Assembly: GCA_017470245.1 (NCBI GenBank)
Contig: JAFUEV010000005.1
Coordinates: 62,001 to 126,000, forward strand
Length of the DNA stretch: 64,000 nt
Source of the DNA: a bacterium
GTDB taxonomy: Bacteria > Cyanobacteriota > Vampirovibrionia > Gastranaerophilales > Gastranaerophilaceae
Reading direction: 5' to 3'
The position numbers and the translations under genes are program-made. Under the pieces are notes generated by a model, which was not told where the DNA came from, made no database searches, and saw only the letters and a list, made by a program, of their open reading frames with translations. Below, piece after piece: positions 17,258 through 26,897 of this stretch (position 1 is its first letter; every line of letters starts with the position of its first letter).

Positions 17258-19039
17258 TTAAAGTTCAGCTACGTCTTCAGTATCTTTAATAATTCTAGGT
17301 GTTATCATAAATAACAATTCTTCTCTCTTCATAGTTTTATTCTGATTTCTGAAGAAGAATCCAACTATAGGAATATCACCTAATATTGGAATTTTAGCAA
17401 CAGTTTCAGCTTCAGAATTTTGAATCATACCACCCAATAATAAAGTTTCTTCATCTTTTATTCTAATAGATTTTAAATCTAAGTTATGTCTTTGAAGCAA
17501 TGTTGCTGCTGTAAATGAATTATCATATAAAGTATCAACAACCGGTCTTAATTCTGATGCATAATCAGGCTTAATATCCAAAGATACGTATCCATCAGGA
17601 CTTATGAATGGCAATACTTGGATTTTTATACCATTGTCTTTACCAATTTCATATGTTTTTTGAACAGCACCGTAATTTGCACCTTGACCATTTGTATAGT
17701 TGTTCAATAATTGAACTGTTGTAGATTCAATATAATCTTGCGTTAAGTCAATAACTGATTTTTTACCGTTTGTAATAACAATTTTTGGATTAGCTAACAT
17801 TCTTGCTTTTTTATTTTCAATTAAATAAGAAAGTGTTTGTTGTAAACTATGGCTGCCACCTGAATATCTGGATCCATGCCATATTAATGGTTTATTAGTT
17901 TTAACACCGCCATTCATAGATATACTGAACAATTTGTCTGAATATACCCATGCATTATTGAAATCTTTTGAACCTTCTTCGCTTAAAGCAATAATAGAAA
18001 CTTCCAAATAAGCTTGTGGTTGTTTTCTATCATTTTCTAAAATGAAATCATTAACAAGCTGTATTTGATATTCACTACCACCAACCATTGTTAAAGTACC
18101 AAGTTCCGGTTGAACATACATTGTCATTGTAGGTTTAGATGCATAAGAATTGAGGTTTCCGGTTGTAATACCACTTGTATAGATACAAGCAACAGTACCC
18201 CCACCTATAGCACCTTCTGCCACAGGGTCAACACCAGTTTTAGCTTTTACATTTGCATTAAGTTTTGAAGTATAAGTACCACCTGTACCTTGATTTGATA
18301 CAGCACCTTCAAAAGGTAACTGGAACAATGTTTGACAAATCATTTTTGCCATTTCCATTGGTGTTGTATGGTTAACCCTGAATGTTGTCATTGTAGGTTT
18401 TTTATCAAATCTGTCTACAATTTTCTTTGCCATTTGGTAATCTGCATCAGTACCAAATATCATTAACTCATTTCTGTCGGAATTTGTTGTAACAATAGGC
18501 CCATAAGTAAGACCCGGTCTGTTCATTCCGAAAATATTCGTATTTAAGAATTGTGCCAAATATGCTGCATCACTGTATTTAACAGGAAGAACAGTTACTG
18601 TATCTTTTGTAAGATTCAATGTTTCTGCACTGGCAGTAGACATAACCATCATTGTTTTGTCTTTTATAACATAAGTCAAATCGGTCATTTTCATAACCAT
18701 CTTAAAAGCATCTTCCAATCTTACATCAACTAAGTCTAATGTAACTGTACCGGTTGCTGATTGATGGAAAACAATATTTAAGCCAGCTTTGTCTGCAAAC
18801 ATTCTTAATACTTGTTGAACATCGGTATTTCTCAAGCTTAAATTTATAAGCTGATTACCGGCATTAAAATCAACATTACCTGTCAAATTAATTTTATTCG
18901 GAGCATTATAATCTGTTCTTACAGTTGTTTGTCCGACATCGTATGTAAGAGGAGCCGCAATCGCCATGCCATACGCCAGCACTGATACACACCCCGTAAC
19001 CATCAAAAGTTTTGATATACTTTTTAACTTTCTTTCCAT
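17258..19039 (-). CDS. pilQ: Type IV pilus secretin (PilQ/GspD family)
   Basis: 593 residues with a signal peptide (KSISKLLMVTGCVSVLAYGMAIAA). Residues 60-140 form an STN/N0 domain (NLSLRNTDVQQVLRMFADKAG), then an N1-like ring domain (about 150-250). The C-terminal secretin barrel shows RMLANPKIVITNGKKS and the hallmark VAKIPILGDIPIVGFFFR near 545-562. It forms the outer-membrane pore for the pilus. Shorter than many PilQ proteins, without an AMIN domain at the front. Same operon as pilB (15-base gap). Confidence 0.9.
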   Translation of the reverse strand: MERKLKSISKLLMVTGCVSVLAYGMAIAAPLTYDVGQTTVRTDYNAPNKINLTGNVDFNAGNQLINLSLRNTDVQQVLRMFADKAGLNIVFHQSATGTVTLDLVDVRLEDAFKMVMKMTDLTYVIKDKTMMVMSTASAETLNLTKDTVTVLPVKYSDAAYLAQFLNTNIFGMNRPGLTYGPIVTTNSDRNELMIFGTDADYQMAKKIVDRFDKKPTMTTFRVNHTTPMEMAKMICQTLFQLPFEGAVSNQGTGGTYTSKLNANVKAKTGVDPVAEGAIGGGTVACIYTSGITTGNLNSYASKPTMTMYVQPELGTLTMVGGSEYQIQLVNDFILENDRKQPQAYLEVSIIALSEEGSKDFNNAWVYSDKLFSISMNGGVKTNKPLIWHGSRYSGGSHSLQQTLSYLIENKKARMLANPKIVITNGKKSVIDLTQDYIESTTVQLLNNYTNGQGANYGAVQKTYEIGKDNGIKIQVLPFISPDGYVSLDIKPDYASELRPVVDTLYDNSFTAATLLQRHNLDLKSIRIKDEETLLLGGMIQNSEAETVAKIPILGDIPIVGFFFRNQNKTMKREELLFMITPRIIKDTEDVAEL

Positions 19040-19062
19040 AATATATATTTCAACTCCTCTAA

Positions 19063-20103
19063 TTAGTTTTTATATCTTCCACCAAATTTATTTTCCAGAT
19101 TTGCAACTGACTGTTGCTGATCTAAATAACCTTTTGCGAACAGTTCGCCAACAGATGCAACGTAACTGTTGTTTTTATAACTTATTTGTACTTTATCACG
19201 TGTTATACTTACAATTTTATATCCTGAAACAGTATCTCCAACCTTAACAAACTGATCCATACCATTTAAATTTACAATAGCAGAAGGGCTTTCTTTATCA
19301 TACAAAATACCTGATATTTTTGTTTGTAATAATCTTGTTAAGTTTTCATCAGGAACCGATGCTGTTGGCGGTTCTATAATTTCGAACTGAGTATTATTAA
19401 CTGTTTCATAAGGTACTTCTTTATAAGTCTCTGTTATAACAGGCGGTTTAAAGGGATTAAGTCTTGCAGCCTTGTTATAAACAACCATGATAGAGTCATT
19501 TGCTTGATTTGCTTCTTCTTGATTTGTAAACAAATCACCTTCATTAACATGCTCTTGAGGTTCTTCAACAGGTTCTGTTACTGTTGCAACTTCCTGATTT
19601 TCGCCTTCACCTGTTACAACATTTGTTTCTTCGCCATTTTCATTAAAATTGACACTCATCATGTCGCCATTTTCTTCATTTGAAGAATCAAAGAATGAGT
19701 CACCCATATTTTCATTATTTTGTTGGTTTTCATTATTTTGTTGATTTTCGCCATTATTTTCATTGTTAAAATTTTGTTCTTGATGGTATGAAACATTTTC
19801 AGATTCAAAATCTTTTTCACCCATCATTTTGGGGATAACAATGAACCCGCCAGCAATTAACAAAGCCAATAATATTATTATAAGAGGCAATGCGCTCTTT
19901 TTCTTTGGAGCTTCTTCCTCTTCATCATCTTCTTCATACTCCTCTTCTGATTCTTCATATTCTTCGGGTTCTTCTACGTTTTCCTCTTCTGAATATGAAT
20001 CGTCATCATCATAGTCAAATGTTGATTCTTCTGCAACATTCTCGTCTTCGGTATATTCCATATCTTCAAATTGATTCTCGTTATTATCCACCATATCTCT
20101 CAC
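19063..20103 (-). CDS. PilP/GspC-like pilus alignment protein with acidic cytoplasmic N-terminus
   Basis: 346 residues. Residues 5-72 are extremely acidic (Glu/Asp runs), one membrane helix follows (about 74-92), then an Asn/Gln/Glu-rich linker and a C-terminal beta domain (about 255-330). That domain begins after an R-L-N-P-F-K-P-P motif and contains ISGILYDKESPSAIVNLNG and VKVGDTVSGYKIVSI, typical of PilP or the GspC homology region that docks on the secretin. First gene of the pilQ-pilB-pilC operon. The acidic tail is unusual and may be a cytoplasmic interaction arm (inference). Confidence 0.75.
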   Translation of the reverse strand: MRDMVDNNENQFEDMEYTEDENVAEESTFDYDDDDSYSEEENVEEPEEYEESEEEYEEDDEEEEAPKKKSALPLIIILLALLIAGGFIVIPKMMGEKDFESENVSYHQEQNFNNENNGENQQNNENQQNNENMGDSFFDSSNEENGDMMSVNFNENGEETNVVTGEGENQEVATVTEPVEEPQEHVNEGDLFTNQEEANQANDSIMVVYNKAARLNPFKPPVITETYKEVPYETVNNTQFEIIEPPTASVPDENLTRLLQTKISGILYDKESPSAIVNLNGMDQFVKVGDTVSGYKIVSITRDKVQISYKNNSYVASVGELFAKGYLDQQQSVANLENKFGGRYKN

Positions 20104-20351
20104 TCTTTATTCCGAATATGCTTCTTTTTATATTCTACACACATTTTTCTAAATGGGCAAATTTAATTTATAAATCTTTTTTTTGTTAATGATTATTAAT
20201 ATTTTATTATATTGTAAAACAAAAATAAATAACAATCGTTATAAGTATAGCTTATTCTATCATTCTAGCTTAAAACGTTTCACAAAAATTTACGTCAATC
20301 ATTTGCATGAATTTTTGTAAAGTATTTTTATAAAGAAAATAATAAAAAGAA

Positions 20352-20423
20352 AGGCGGCACCCAGATTCGAACTGGGGGATAAAAGCTTTGCAGGCTTCTG
20401 CCTTACCACTTGGCCATGCCGCC
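20352..20423 (-). tRNA. tRNA-Cys (GCA)
   Basis: On the minus strand the cloverleaf reads from GGCGGCATGGCC to GGGTGCCGCCT, with anticodon loop CTGCAAA (anticodon GCA) and T arm AGTTCGAATCT. CCA is not encoded. The 5' end is 17 bases downstream of tRNA-Gly, so both are probably one transcript. Confidence 0.96.
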
Positions 20424-20440
20424 ATATTATCCGTTAAAAT

Positions 20441-20513
20441 AGCGGAAGACGGGACTCGGACCCGCGACATTCTGCTTGGAAGGCAGACGCTCTACCAACT
20501 GAGCTACTTCCGC
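20441..20513 (-). tRNA. tRNA-Gly (TCC)
   Basis: The minus-strand cloverleaf runs from GCGGAAGTAGCTCAG to CTTCCGCT, with anticodon loop CTTCCAA (anticodon TCC). CCA is not encoded. Confidence 0.96.
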
Positions 20514-20538
20514 TTAATTGAAGTCTTGCTTCAAATAT

Positions 20539-20567
20539 ATACTACATGAAAAATTTTTATTTCGCAA
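20539..20567 (-). promoter_or_regulatory. Candidate promoter of the tRNA-Gly/tRNA-Cys unit
   Basis: On the minus strand TTGCGA (20567-20562) and TAGTAT (20544-20539) are separated by 17 bases, about 26 bases before the tRNA-Gly 5' end. The rest of 20514-20718 shows nothing else. Confidence 0.4.
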
Positions 20568-20718
20568 CTAATAATTTAAAATTATATTTATAATTCGATA
20601 TTAGTTGTCTTGCACAACATTCTTTGCTTTTAAATATTTGGCATGTGTTTTTTATTTTTAATTCATAGCATTCATGATTATAAGCAAACTTTCTCTGACA
20701 CTTTATTAAATTGACACT

Positions 20719-21261
20719 TTAAAGAACAGAACTGATTGCAAGATACAAAAATAATCCGGCTGAAATGAAATAAACTATTTTTTTATTAACGTTTTTTAAA
20801 ATATTTGCAAAATTAAAACCAAATAAAGAAAGTATAAAAGTTACAATTCCAATTATTATTGACGGAATAAAAATATCTGACGAAAGCATTTTTATGGATA
20901 TTCCTGCACCCAATGCATCAATACTTGTTGCAACAGACAACCCCAATAAACAAATTAACGAAATACATGATGTATCAATGCTATTTTCGTCAGAAAAGAC
21001 TTCATATACAAATTTAAAACAAAGAAATAAGAAAACTAAAAATACAATCCATTTAGAATATATATTAATATAAAAATATATACATCCTGTTAATATCCAT
21101 CCGATTAGTGGCATTATGAATTGAAAGAAACCAAATGAACATGCCATAATAATTGAATTTTTCAATCTTTTATCAGAGATAATAAGCCCGTATGAAAAAC
21201 TCACCAACATGGCATCAAGCGCCAAAGCAAAAGCAAGAATAACTATTTGGATTAAAGTCAT
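20719..21261 (-). CDS. mntP: Putative manganese efflux pump MntP
   Basis: 180 residues with six membrane helices. The two family signatures are present: LAFALALDAMLVSFSYG in helix 1 and VATSIDALGAGISI in the second half, with the paired aspartates needed for Mn2+ transport. Family members export Mn2+ from the cytoplasm. The short upstream gap to rpsP contains the rpsP terminator but no room for a yybP-ykoY manganese riboswitch. Slightly shorter than E. coli MntP (188). Confidence 0.88.
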   Translation of the reverse strand: MTLIQIVILAFALALDAMLVSFSYGLIISDKRLKNSIIMACSFGFFQFIMPLIGWILTGCIYFYINIYSKWIVFLVFLFLCFKFVYEVFSDENSIDTSCISLICLLGLSVATSIDALGAGISIKMLSSDIFIPSIIIGIVTFILSLFGFNFANILKNVNKKIVYFISAGLFLYLAISSVL

Positions 21262-21287
21262 TTTTATCTCCTTATGAATATTAACAT

Positions 21288-21315
21288 AAAAAAAACCGCT
21301 TTTGTTAAAGCGGTA
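21288..21315 (-). terminator. Terminator after rpsP
   Basis: On the minus strand, ACCGCTTTAACAAAAGCGGT is followed by a T-run, 34 bases after the rpsP stop. Confidence 0.85.
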
Positions 21316-21348
21316 AATAAGTGTTCTCTTTCCCTGTAAAAATTTATT

Positions 21349-21702
21349 TTATGCAGAAGCTTCTTCTGTAGTATTTTCTGCTGCAGCTGCAGCTTCTTTT
21401 TCAGCTTGAAGTTTAGCTTGTGCTTTTTTAGATAATTTTTCAGTTTGTTTCTTAACGTAATTTAATTTGCCTTCTTCATTGCAATTATTAATTAAGAATT
21501 GAACTGTTTGTGTAGGTTGTGCACCTTTCTTTATCCATTCCAATGCAGATTGTTTATCTAACTGCATTTCTTTTGTTTTAGGATTATAGTAGCCTAATTG
21601 TTGAATAGGAGCAGCTTCTCTTTTTGTTGTAGAATTTAATACTACTATTCTGAACATCGGGTTCTTTTTATATCCTAAACGTTTTAATCTTATCTTAACC
21701 AT
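21349..21702 (-). CDS. rpsP: 30S ribosomal protein S16
   Basis: 117 residues. The N-terminal 80 are classic bS16 (VKIRLKRLGYKKNPMFRIVV, PIQQLGYYNPKT, LEWIKKGAQPTQTV). A Lys/Ala/Glu-rich tail (about 88-117) extends it beyond the usual 80-90 residues. Single gene with its own leader and terminator, not in the common rpsP-rimM-trmD arrangement. Confidence 0.97.
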   Translation of the reverse strand: MVKIRLKRLGYKKNPMFRIVVLNSTTKREAAPIQQLGYYNPKTKEMQLDKQSALEWIKKGAQPTQTVQFLINNCNEEGKLNYVKKQTEKLSKKAQAKLQAEKEAAAAAENTTEEASA

Positions 21703-21800
21703 GCGGTTTACTCTCCATTTTTATATGCAACTTTGCTTTCTAAGCATTTGCAGCCGTCGGACACTTAGCCTTAAAGAGGATAACCAAGTAATCCTCTTAT
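21703..21800 (-). promoter_or_regulatory. Structured 5' leader of rpsP
   Basis: On the minus strand an 8-bp hairpin (arms 21791-21798 and 21774-21781) is followed by GC-richer sequence (GGCTAAGTGTCCGACGGCTGC) and then a second possible stem (GCAAATGCTTAGAAAGCAAAG) before the ribosome site GGAGAG. Such GC content is unusual for this genome's spacers and suggests a regulatory RNA leader. No known ribosomal-leader class was recognised. Confidence 0.4.
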
Positions 21801-21882
21801 ATAAAAACATAAGCAAAATAAATAATCAAGTGATTATTTTAAAAATTTGTAACTTTACTTAAAGAAATAAAAAAAGTTAATA

Positions 21883-21891
21883 TGCTATAAT
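21883..21891 (+). promoter_or_regulatory. Extended -10 promoter of the kdsC operon
   Basis: TGCTATAAT, 36 bases before the kdsC start, the same class as the elements at 6803 and 10748. Confidence 0.6.
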
Positions 21892-21926
21892 TTGTTTGAG
21901 AATTAAGAAGTAATAAAACACTAAAC

Positions 21927-22409
21927 ATGGAAAAAGATTTTTTAAAAAATAATAATATTAAAATATTTATAAGTGACTTTGACGGAATTTTTACGGATGG
22001 AAAATTGACCGTATATTCTGACGGAAGAACCTCGAAGGTTATTGATTATAAAGATATAATGGCTGTTGCCAATATAATAAAAGGCGGAATAAAATTTGCA
22101 ATAATTTCAGGTGAAAAATCAGCAGCCATTGATGAAATGCAAAAAAAATTTCCTATGATAGATATTTTTCAAAATGAAAGAAATAAATTAAACATACTTA
22201 AATCTTTATTAGGGAAATATCAATTAACACCTGAAAATACTTTATATATGGGTGATGACATAAACGATATAGAATGTTTAAAATATGTAAAATACCCGAT
22301 TACGGTAAATAATGCACATGACAGTGTACTAAATATTGAAAATATATTCATTACAACAAGAACAGGCGGAAACGGAGCAGTCAGAGAAGTAGCGGATTAT
22401 ATATTATGA
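21927..22409 (+). CDS. kdsC: 3-deoxy-D-manno-octulosonate 8-phosphate phosphatase (KdsC-like HAD)
   Basis: 160 residues, HAD superfamily of the capless C0 type. Motif I is ISDFDGIFTDG (D17 and D19), motif II AIISGEKS, motif IV YMGDDINDIECL, and the GNGAVREVADYI tail is typical of KdsC, which lacks a cap and forms tetramers. It dephosphorylates KDO-8-phosphate in lipopolysaccharide core synthesis, consistent with an outer membrane. A related activity on another sugar acid (for example N-acylneuraminate-9-phosphate) cannot be excluded. Its stop overlaps the next start by 4 bases. Confidence 0.85.
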   Translation: MEKDFLKNNNIKIFISDFDGIFTDGKLTVYSDGRTSKVIDYKDIMAVANIIKGGIKFAIISGEKSAAIDEMQKKFPMIDIFQNERNKLNILKSLLGKYQLTPENTLYMGDDINDIECLKYVKYPITVNNAHDSVLNIENIFITTRTGGNGAVREVADYIL

Positions 22410-24091
22410 ACAACTTTTTTAAACAAATATATAATAAAATTCTAAAATTTGATGAATATACAAATCAATATTTAAAAGTCACCAATAATATTGAAATACC
22501 TTCACTTGCCTATACAAATTGGGGAAATTATTTTGCAAATTTAAAAGATTTTAACAGTGCAATAGAAAAATTAGAAACAGCAATGTTAATGTCTAATCAA
22601 AACCCAAAACCTTGTATTTATTTGGGAACAATTTATGCAAAATTAAAAGAATACAACAAAGCAGAAGAAGTACTAAAAGAAGCAATAAGACGTGATACGC
22701 AAAATTCATACGCTTATTCTGTTTTAAGCAGTATTTATGTCGTTCAGGACAGATTTGAAGAAGCTGAAGATTTTTTAAAAAAAGCATTAAAATTATCTTC
22801 TTCTAACTCAGAAATATATTTAAATTACGGTATTTTATATGCAAAAATGCAAAAAAAGACAAAAGCAATAGAAATGCTTAAAAAAGCTAAATTTTATAAT
22901 CCGGCAAATATTCATACTTATTTTATTTTAGGAGTTTTACTTTTTGAAACAGAAAAAATACCTGAAGCTTTTATTGAATTTAAAGAGATAGAAAAAATAA
23001 ATCCTCGATATAGAAATCTAAATTATTATATGGCACTGTGTTATAAAAAAGAATCTAATCACATGGCAGTACTTGAATATGCACAAAGAGCACTGGAAGA
23101 TGACCCTAATAATCCTTCCATATATGTTCTTCTTGCACAAACTTATATTACGCTTAAACAATTTGATAAAGTACAACAAATATATCTGCAAGGTGAAAAA
23201 CAAGGCATTAATGATTTTGACTTTTTCCTTTCCTGGGGAATATCTCTTCTTAGAATAAACAAGATATCGGAAGCTAAAGATAAAATAGAAAAAGCTCTTC
23301 AAAAAAATCCTCAAAATTCAATCGCATTATATCGTTTAGGTTCTTGTTTCCATAAGGAAAACAACATTGAAAAAGCAGAAGAATATTTCAACAAAGCAAT
23401 TGAACTTGATGCATATAATACTTCAGCTATTGCAGATTTAGGTATGATATATTACGAAAAGAAAGACTATAATTCGGCAATTCAAACATTTTTTAAAGCA
23501 ATTAACATATCATCGGAAAAAGCTTTTTTGTATTTTTATATTGCAAATTGTTATTATAAACTCGGAAGATATAAAAAAAGCATTGAGTATTACGAAAAAA
23601 CAATTGAATATTATCCTAACCACATTGAAGCATATATAAATTATACTCTATGTTTATTAAGTATAAATAATATAAAAGAAGCGTTAAGAAAAATAAGAAG
23701 TGCATACCAGATAAACAGAAATTCAGAAAAAGTCATTCTTATATATGCATATACTGATTTAAAATCAGGTATTTATACAGATGCAATAGAAAAATCAGAT
23801 ATATTACTTAACAAAAATCCTGAAAACAGAGAGGCAAAATTCATAAAAATTCAAACTCTTATAAATTTAAGGAAACCTCAGGAAGCCTTAAATATACTGG
23901 ATTCATTGTCTGAAAACGAAAAACAAAGCGAAATATTTACATTTTTATCATATATCGCATATAAAATACTTGTTGAAGATAATCCGTCGAATTATAATGA
24001 GAACATGCTCAATGAATATTTAAACAAAATAAATAATATGAACATTGAGACAGTTAACGAATATTTACTAAATGCAATAAACAAACATTAA
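22406..24091 (+). CDS. Tetratricopeptide repeat protein
   Basis: 561 residues built almost wholly of TPR units of 34 residues (about 13 units from residue 35 to 520), with typical W-x-x-L-G-x-x-Y...A...F-x-x-A-I...P patterns, for example ALYRLGSCFHKENNIEKAEEYFNKAIELD. No signal peptide or membrane segment is seen, so it is probably cytoplasmic. TPR arrays bind partners; the partner is unknown. Translationally coupled to kdsC through the ATGA overlap and 17 bases before lysC. Confidence 0.88.
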   Translation: MNNFFKQIYNKILKFDEYTNQYLKVTNNIEIPSLAYTNWGNYFANLKDFNSAIEKLETAMLMSNQNPKPCIYLGTIYAKLKEYNKAEEVLKEAIRRDTQNSYAYSVLSSIYVVQDRFEEAEDFLKKALKLSSSNSEIYLNYGILYAKMQKKTKAIEMLKKAKFYNPANIHTYFILGVLLFETEKIPEAFIEFKEIEKINPRYRNLNYYMALCYKKESNHMAVLEYAQRALEDDPNNPSIYVLLAQTYITLKQFDKVQQIYLQGEKQGINDFDFFLSWGISLLRINKISEAKDKIEKALQKNPQNSIALYRLGSCFHKENNIEKAEEYFNKAIELDAYNTSAIADLGMIYYEKKDYNSAIQTFFKAINISSEKAFLYFYIANCYYKLGRYKKSIEYYEKTIEYYPNHIEAYINYTLCLLSINNIKEALRKIRSAYQINRNSEKVILIYAYTDLKSGIYTDAIEKSDILLNKNPENREAKFIKIQTLINLRKPQEALNILDSLSENEKQSEIFTFLSYIAYKILVEDNPSNYNENMLNEYLNKINNMNIETVNEYLLNAINKH

Positions 24092-24108
24092 TAAAAAAGG
24101 AAATCAAA

Positions 24109-25365
24109 GTGGGAATTATTGTACAAAAATTCGGAGGAACCTCCGTAGCCGACCCTCAAAAGATACACAATGTAGCAAATGCGGTTATTAGAGAAAAAGA
24201 AAACGGAAATGACGTTATCGTTGTTGTTTCTGCAATGGGACATACAACAGATTATTTAATAAAACTTGCAAAAGATGTTACATTAACTCCCGATTCAAGA
24301 GAAATGGACATGCTCCTTTCTACAGGAGAACAAGTATCAATAGCACTGCTTGCAATGGCAATACAATCACATGGTTATAAAGCTATAAGTATGAATGGTC
24401 AACAAGTAGGAATTATCACTGAAAACATTCATTCAAAAGCAAGAATTGTAGATATAAAAACAGATAAGCTGCAAAAACATTTAAAAGAAGGTAATATTAT
24501 TGTTGTTGCAGGATTTCAAGGTGTAACAACAGATGGTGAAATAACAACATTGGGCAGAGGTGGTTCTGATACATCTGCTGTAGCTATAGCTGCAGCAATG
24601 AAAGCAGACAGATGTGATATATATACTGATGTTGAAGGTGTATATGCTACTGACCCGAGAATAGTTCCGAATGTTCAAAGAGCAGAAGTTATTTCTTATG
24701 AAGAAATGCTTGAACTTGCAAGAGTTGGAGCTAACGTTCTACATCCTCGTTCCGTTGAAACAGCAAAACAATTCAACGTTCCGTTAAGAGTCAGAAGCTC
24801 TTTCAAACTTGACAATATGGGTACATTAATAATAGGAGTTGAAAAAATGGAAATATATAAACCGGTGGCAGGTGTTGCGGCTGATTCTTCACAAGTAAGA
24901 ATTTTATTATCAAATTTACCGGATATCCCCGGAACCGCAGCTAAACTATTTGGCGCATTGGCAAAAAACAATATAAGTGTTGATATGATTATTCAATCAC
25001 TTGCAAGCAACGGAACAAATTCAATTGCGTTCACGGTTGATGCTGAAGATTTGGATGCGGCATTAAAAACATTAAATGACGAAAAAAGTTCGGTAAGAGC
25101 AGCTGAAATTTTAATTGACAAAGATATTGCAAAAGTATCAATAGTAGGTGCCGGTATGGTTGACCGTCCAGGTATAGCTGCTGATATGTTTAGAGCTCTG
25201 GCTGAAAAAAATATAAATATTAAAATGATTTCAACAAGTGAAATCAAAATAAGCTGCCTTGTTGATAAAAACAATGCAAATGAAGCAATAAAAGCTCTAT
25301 GCAAAGAATTTGGACTTGAATCAACGGAAATTGCAGAAGTAAAAGGTGATTTACCAAACGTATAG
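24109..25365 (+). CDS. lysC: Aspartate kinase
   Basis: 418 residues from a GTG start preceded by AAAGGAAATC. The kinase domain (1-245) has KFGGTS (7-12), STGEQVSIALLA, GRGGSDTSAVAIA and TDVEGVYATDPR. Two ACT regulatory domains follow (about 265-335 and 345-410), with the LPDIPGTAAKLF and MVDRPGIAADMF segments. It makes aspartyl-phosphate, the first step to lysine, threonine and methionine. The two ACT domains imply feedback inhibition by end-product amino acids. No lysine riboswitch, because the gene follows the TPR gene within an operon. Confidence 0.95.
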   Translation: MGIIVQKFGGTSVADPQKIHNVANAVIREKENGNDVIVVVSAMGHTTDYLIKLAKDVTLTPDSREMDMLLSTGEQVSIALLAMAIQSHGYKAISMNGQQVGIITENIHSKARIVDIKTDKLQKHLKEGNIIVVAGFQGVTTDGEITTLGRGGSDTSAVAIAAAMKADRCDIYTDVEGVYATDPRIVPNVQRAEVISYEEMLELARVGANVLHPRSVETAKQFNVPLRVRSSFKLDNMGTLIIGVEKMEIYKPVAGVAADSSQVRILLSNLPDIPGTAAKLFGALAKNNISVDMIIQSLASNGTNSIAFTVDAEDLDAALKTLNDEKSSVRAAEILIDKDIAKVSIVGAGMVDRPGIAADMFRALAEKNINIKMISTSEIKISCLVDKNNANEAIKALCKEFGLESTEIAEVKGDLPNV

Positions 25366-25397
25366 ATTTTTTCGGAAATATCGTTAATAATATATAT

Positions 25398-25949
25398 ATG
25401 AAAAAGTTTTTCAGTTCTATATTAATATTATTGTCTTTTACATTGAGCATTAATATTGTTAATGCTGAAGATGATGTTTCTATACAAAAATTAAGAGCAG
25501 GAACATTCATCAGAGTTATGACATTGGATGAATTTTCAACATTAACAGCAGATATAGATGATGAAGTAAAATTCATAAATGTACAGGACATGTATGTTTA
25601 TGAAACAAATGCAGTTCCGGAAGGAACGATATTCTACGGAGAAATAGAAGACGTAAGAGAACCTGTTCAAGGTAAAGACGGGGCATTAAAAATTTTAATA
25701 AATAAAATGATAACTCCTGATAAAAAAGTATATAAATTAAAAGCATATATATATGGAGAAGATGATAATTATATTGGAGGAAGAAATACAGAACCAATGT
25801 ATTATCATAAAACTCCTCATTACACCCAAGGTTTTAGACCAATGCTGCATGTCGTTCCATTAAACATTCACGAAATGGGAAAACATACAGTTGTAAAACC
25901 GGGAGCCGAACTTTTTGTTATTCTTGAAAATGATGTTATTTTAAAATAA
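25398..25949 (+). CDS. Secreted hypothetical protein
   Basis: 183 residues with a clear signal peptide (FFSSILILLSFTLSINIVNA, cut before EDD). The mature part looks all-beta: LRAGTFIRVMTLDEFSTLTADIDDEVKFINVQDMYV, then PEGTIFYGEIEDVREPVQGKDG-like strands and a closing PGAELFVILENDVIL. The layout of an entry strand, a P-x-G-T-x-F-x-G motif and a final VILE/VVLDQ strand is shared with the next gene, so both may be envelope proteins of one small family. Function unknown. Confidence 0.75.
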   Translation: MKKFFSSILILLSFTLSINIVNAEDDVSIQKLRAGTFIRVMTLDEFSTLTADIDDEVKFINVQDMYVYETNAVPEGTIFYGEIEDVREPVQGKDGALKILINKMITPDKKVYKLKAYIYGEDDNYIGGRNTEPMYYHKTPHYTQGFRPMLHVVPLNIHEMGKHTVVKPGAELFVILENDVILK

Positions 25950-26014
25950 AATGAACTTAAATAAATATAAGCTCGTTTATTTTAATGTAAAAATTTTAAT
26001 TGGAGGAATATAAT

Positions 26015-26881
26015 ATGAGGAAAGAAATTATAACATTTTCAATAATTTCAGCTATGTTTTTCGCACCTTGTCTTTGTTTTGCGGATGACTATGCAATGAT
26101 AGATCCTGTTATTCAACAAATTCCAAATACTCAATATTCCAATTACCAAAGCGAATATCCGCTTCCTAATATACAACAAGACACAGGATATCAAACACAA
26201 CAACAAATGACACCTGCCGTAGGAAACGGTTATAATACACAATATCCTGTTCCTGTTAATTCATATCAAACACAAGGTTATAATAATAATTCGGGACAAT
26301 TACAAGGTAATGTTGTTTTTGTTCCGGCTAATACAGTATTTCCTGCAATTTCTTCAACACCATTATCTAGCGAAATGCTAAATGCAGGAGATAGCGTATC
26401 ATTCTATCTCGGTTCCGATTTCTATTATAACGGGAAATTAGTTGCACCGGCAGGAAGTCATGTGAACGGTACTGTACTTGTTGCAAAAAGAGGCGGCATG
26501 GCAAACAGAAACGGTAAACTTCAAATCAGATTTTCACATATTTTAACACCGTCAGGACAAATGATTCCTATAACAGCAAGTATTCAAACTGATGATGGAA
26601 CAGGTGTTCTAAAAGCAGGCACTGCAAAAGATGCAGCAAAAGAATATATTAAGGATACTGCCATAGGCGCAGGAGTAGGTGCTGCTTTAGGTACAGCGAT
26701 GGGAGCACTATCAGGAGGCAAAGTTGGTCGTGGTGCTATATATGGTACTGCGATTGGTGGTGGTATGGGCGTTATAAGCTCATTAATGGAAAGAGGCGGA
26801 GATATTGACATTCCTCAAAATGCACAAATGAATATTGTTTTAGACCAACCTGTAACGGTTACTTCCAATACTCCATATTAA
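26015..26881 (+). CDS. Secreted hypothetical protein with glycine-zipper segment
   Basis: 288 residues from the ATG at 26015. GGAGG at 26002-26006 excludes the in-frame TTG at 26000. Signal peptide to CFA-DD. A Gln/Asn/Tyr/Pro-rich linker (25-90) is followed by a beta domain (AGDSVSFYLGSDFYYNGKLVAPAGS, then G-T-V-L-V-A-K-R-G-G) resembling TrbI/VirB10 or conjugal-type envelope folds. Next come a glycine-zipper helix (GAGVGAALGTAMGALSGG) able to sit in a membrane and a final strand MNIVLDQPVTV. Envelope location is likely; the function is not known. Probably cotranscribed with the gene before it. Confidence 0.75.
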   Translation: MRKEIITFSIISAMFFAPCLCFADDYAMIDPVIQQIPNTQYSNYQSEYPLPNIQQDTGYQTQQQMTPAVGNGYNTQYPVPVNSYQTQGYNNNSGQLQGNVVFVPANTVFPAISSTPLSSEMLNAGDSVSFYLGSDFYYNGKLVAPAGSHVNGTVLVAKRGGMANRNGKLQIRFSHILTPSGQMIPITASIQTDDGTGVLKAGTAKDAAKEYIKDTAIGAGVGAALGTAMGALSGGKVGRGAIYGTAIGGGMGVISSLMERGGDIDIPQNAQMNIVLDQPVTVTSNTPY

Positions 26882-26897
26882 TAGTAAAACAGGCGAT

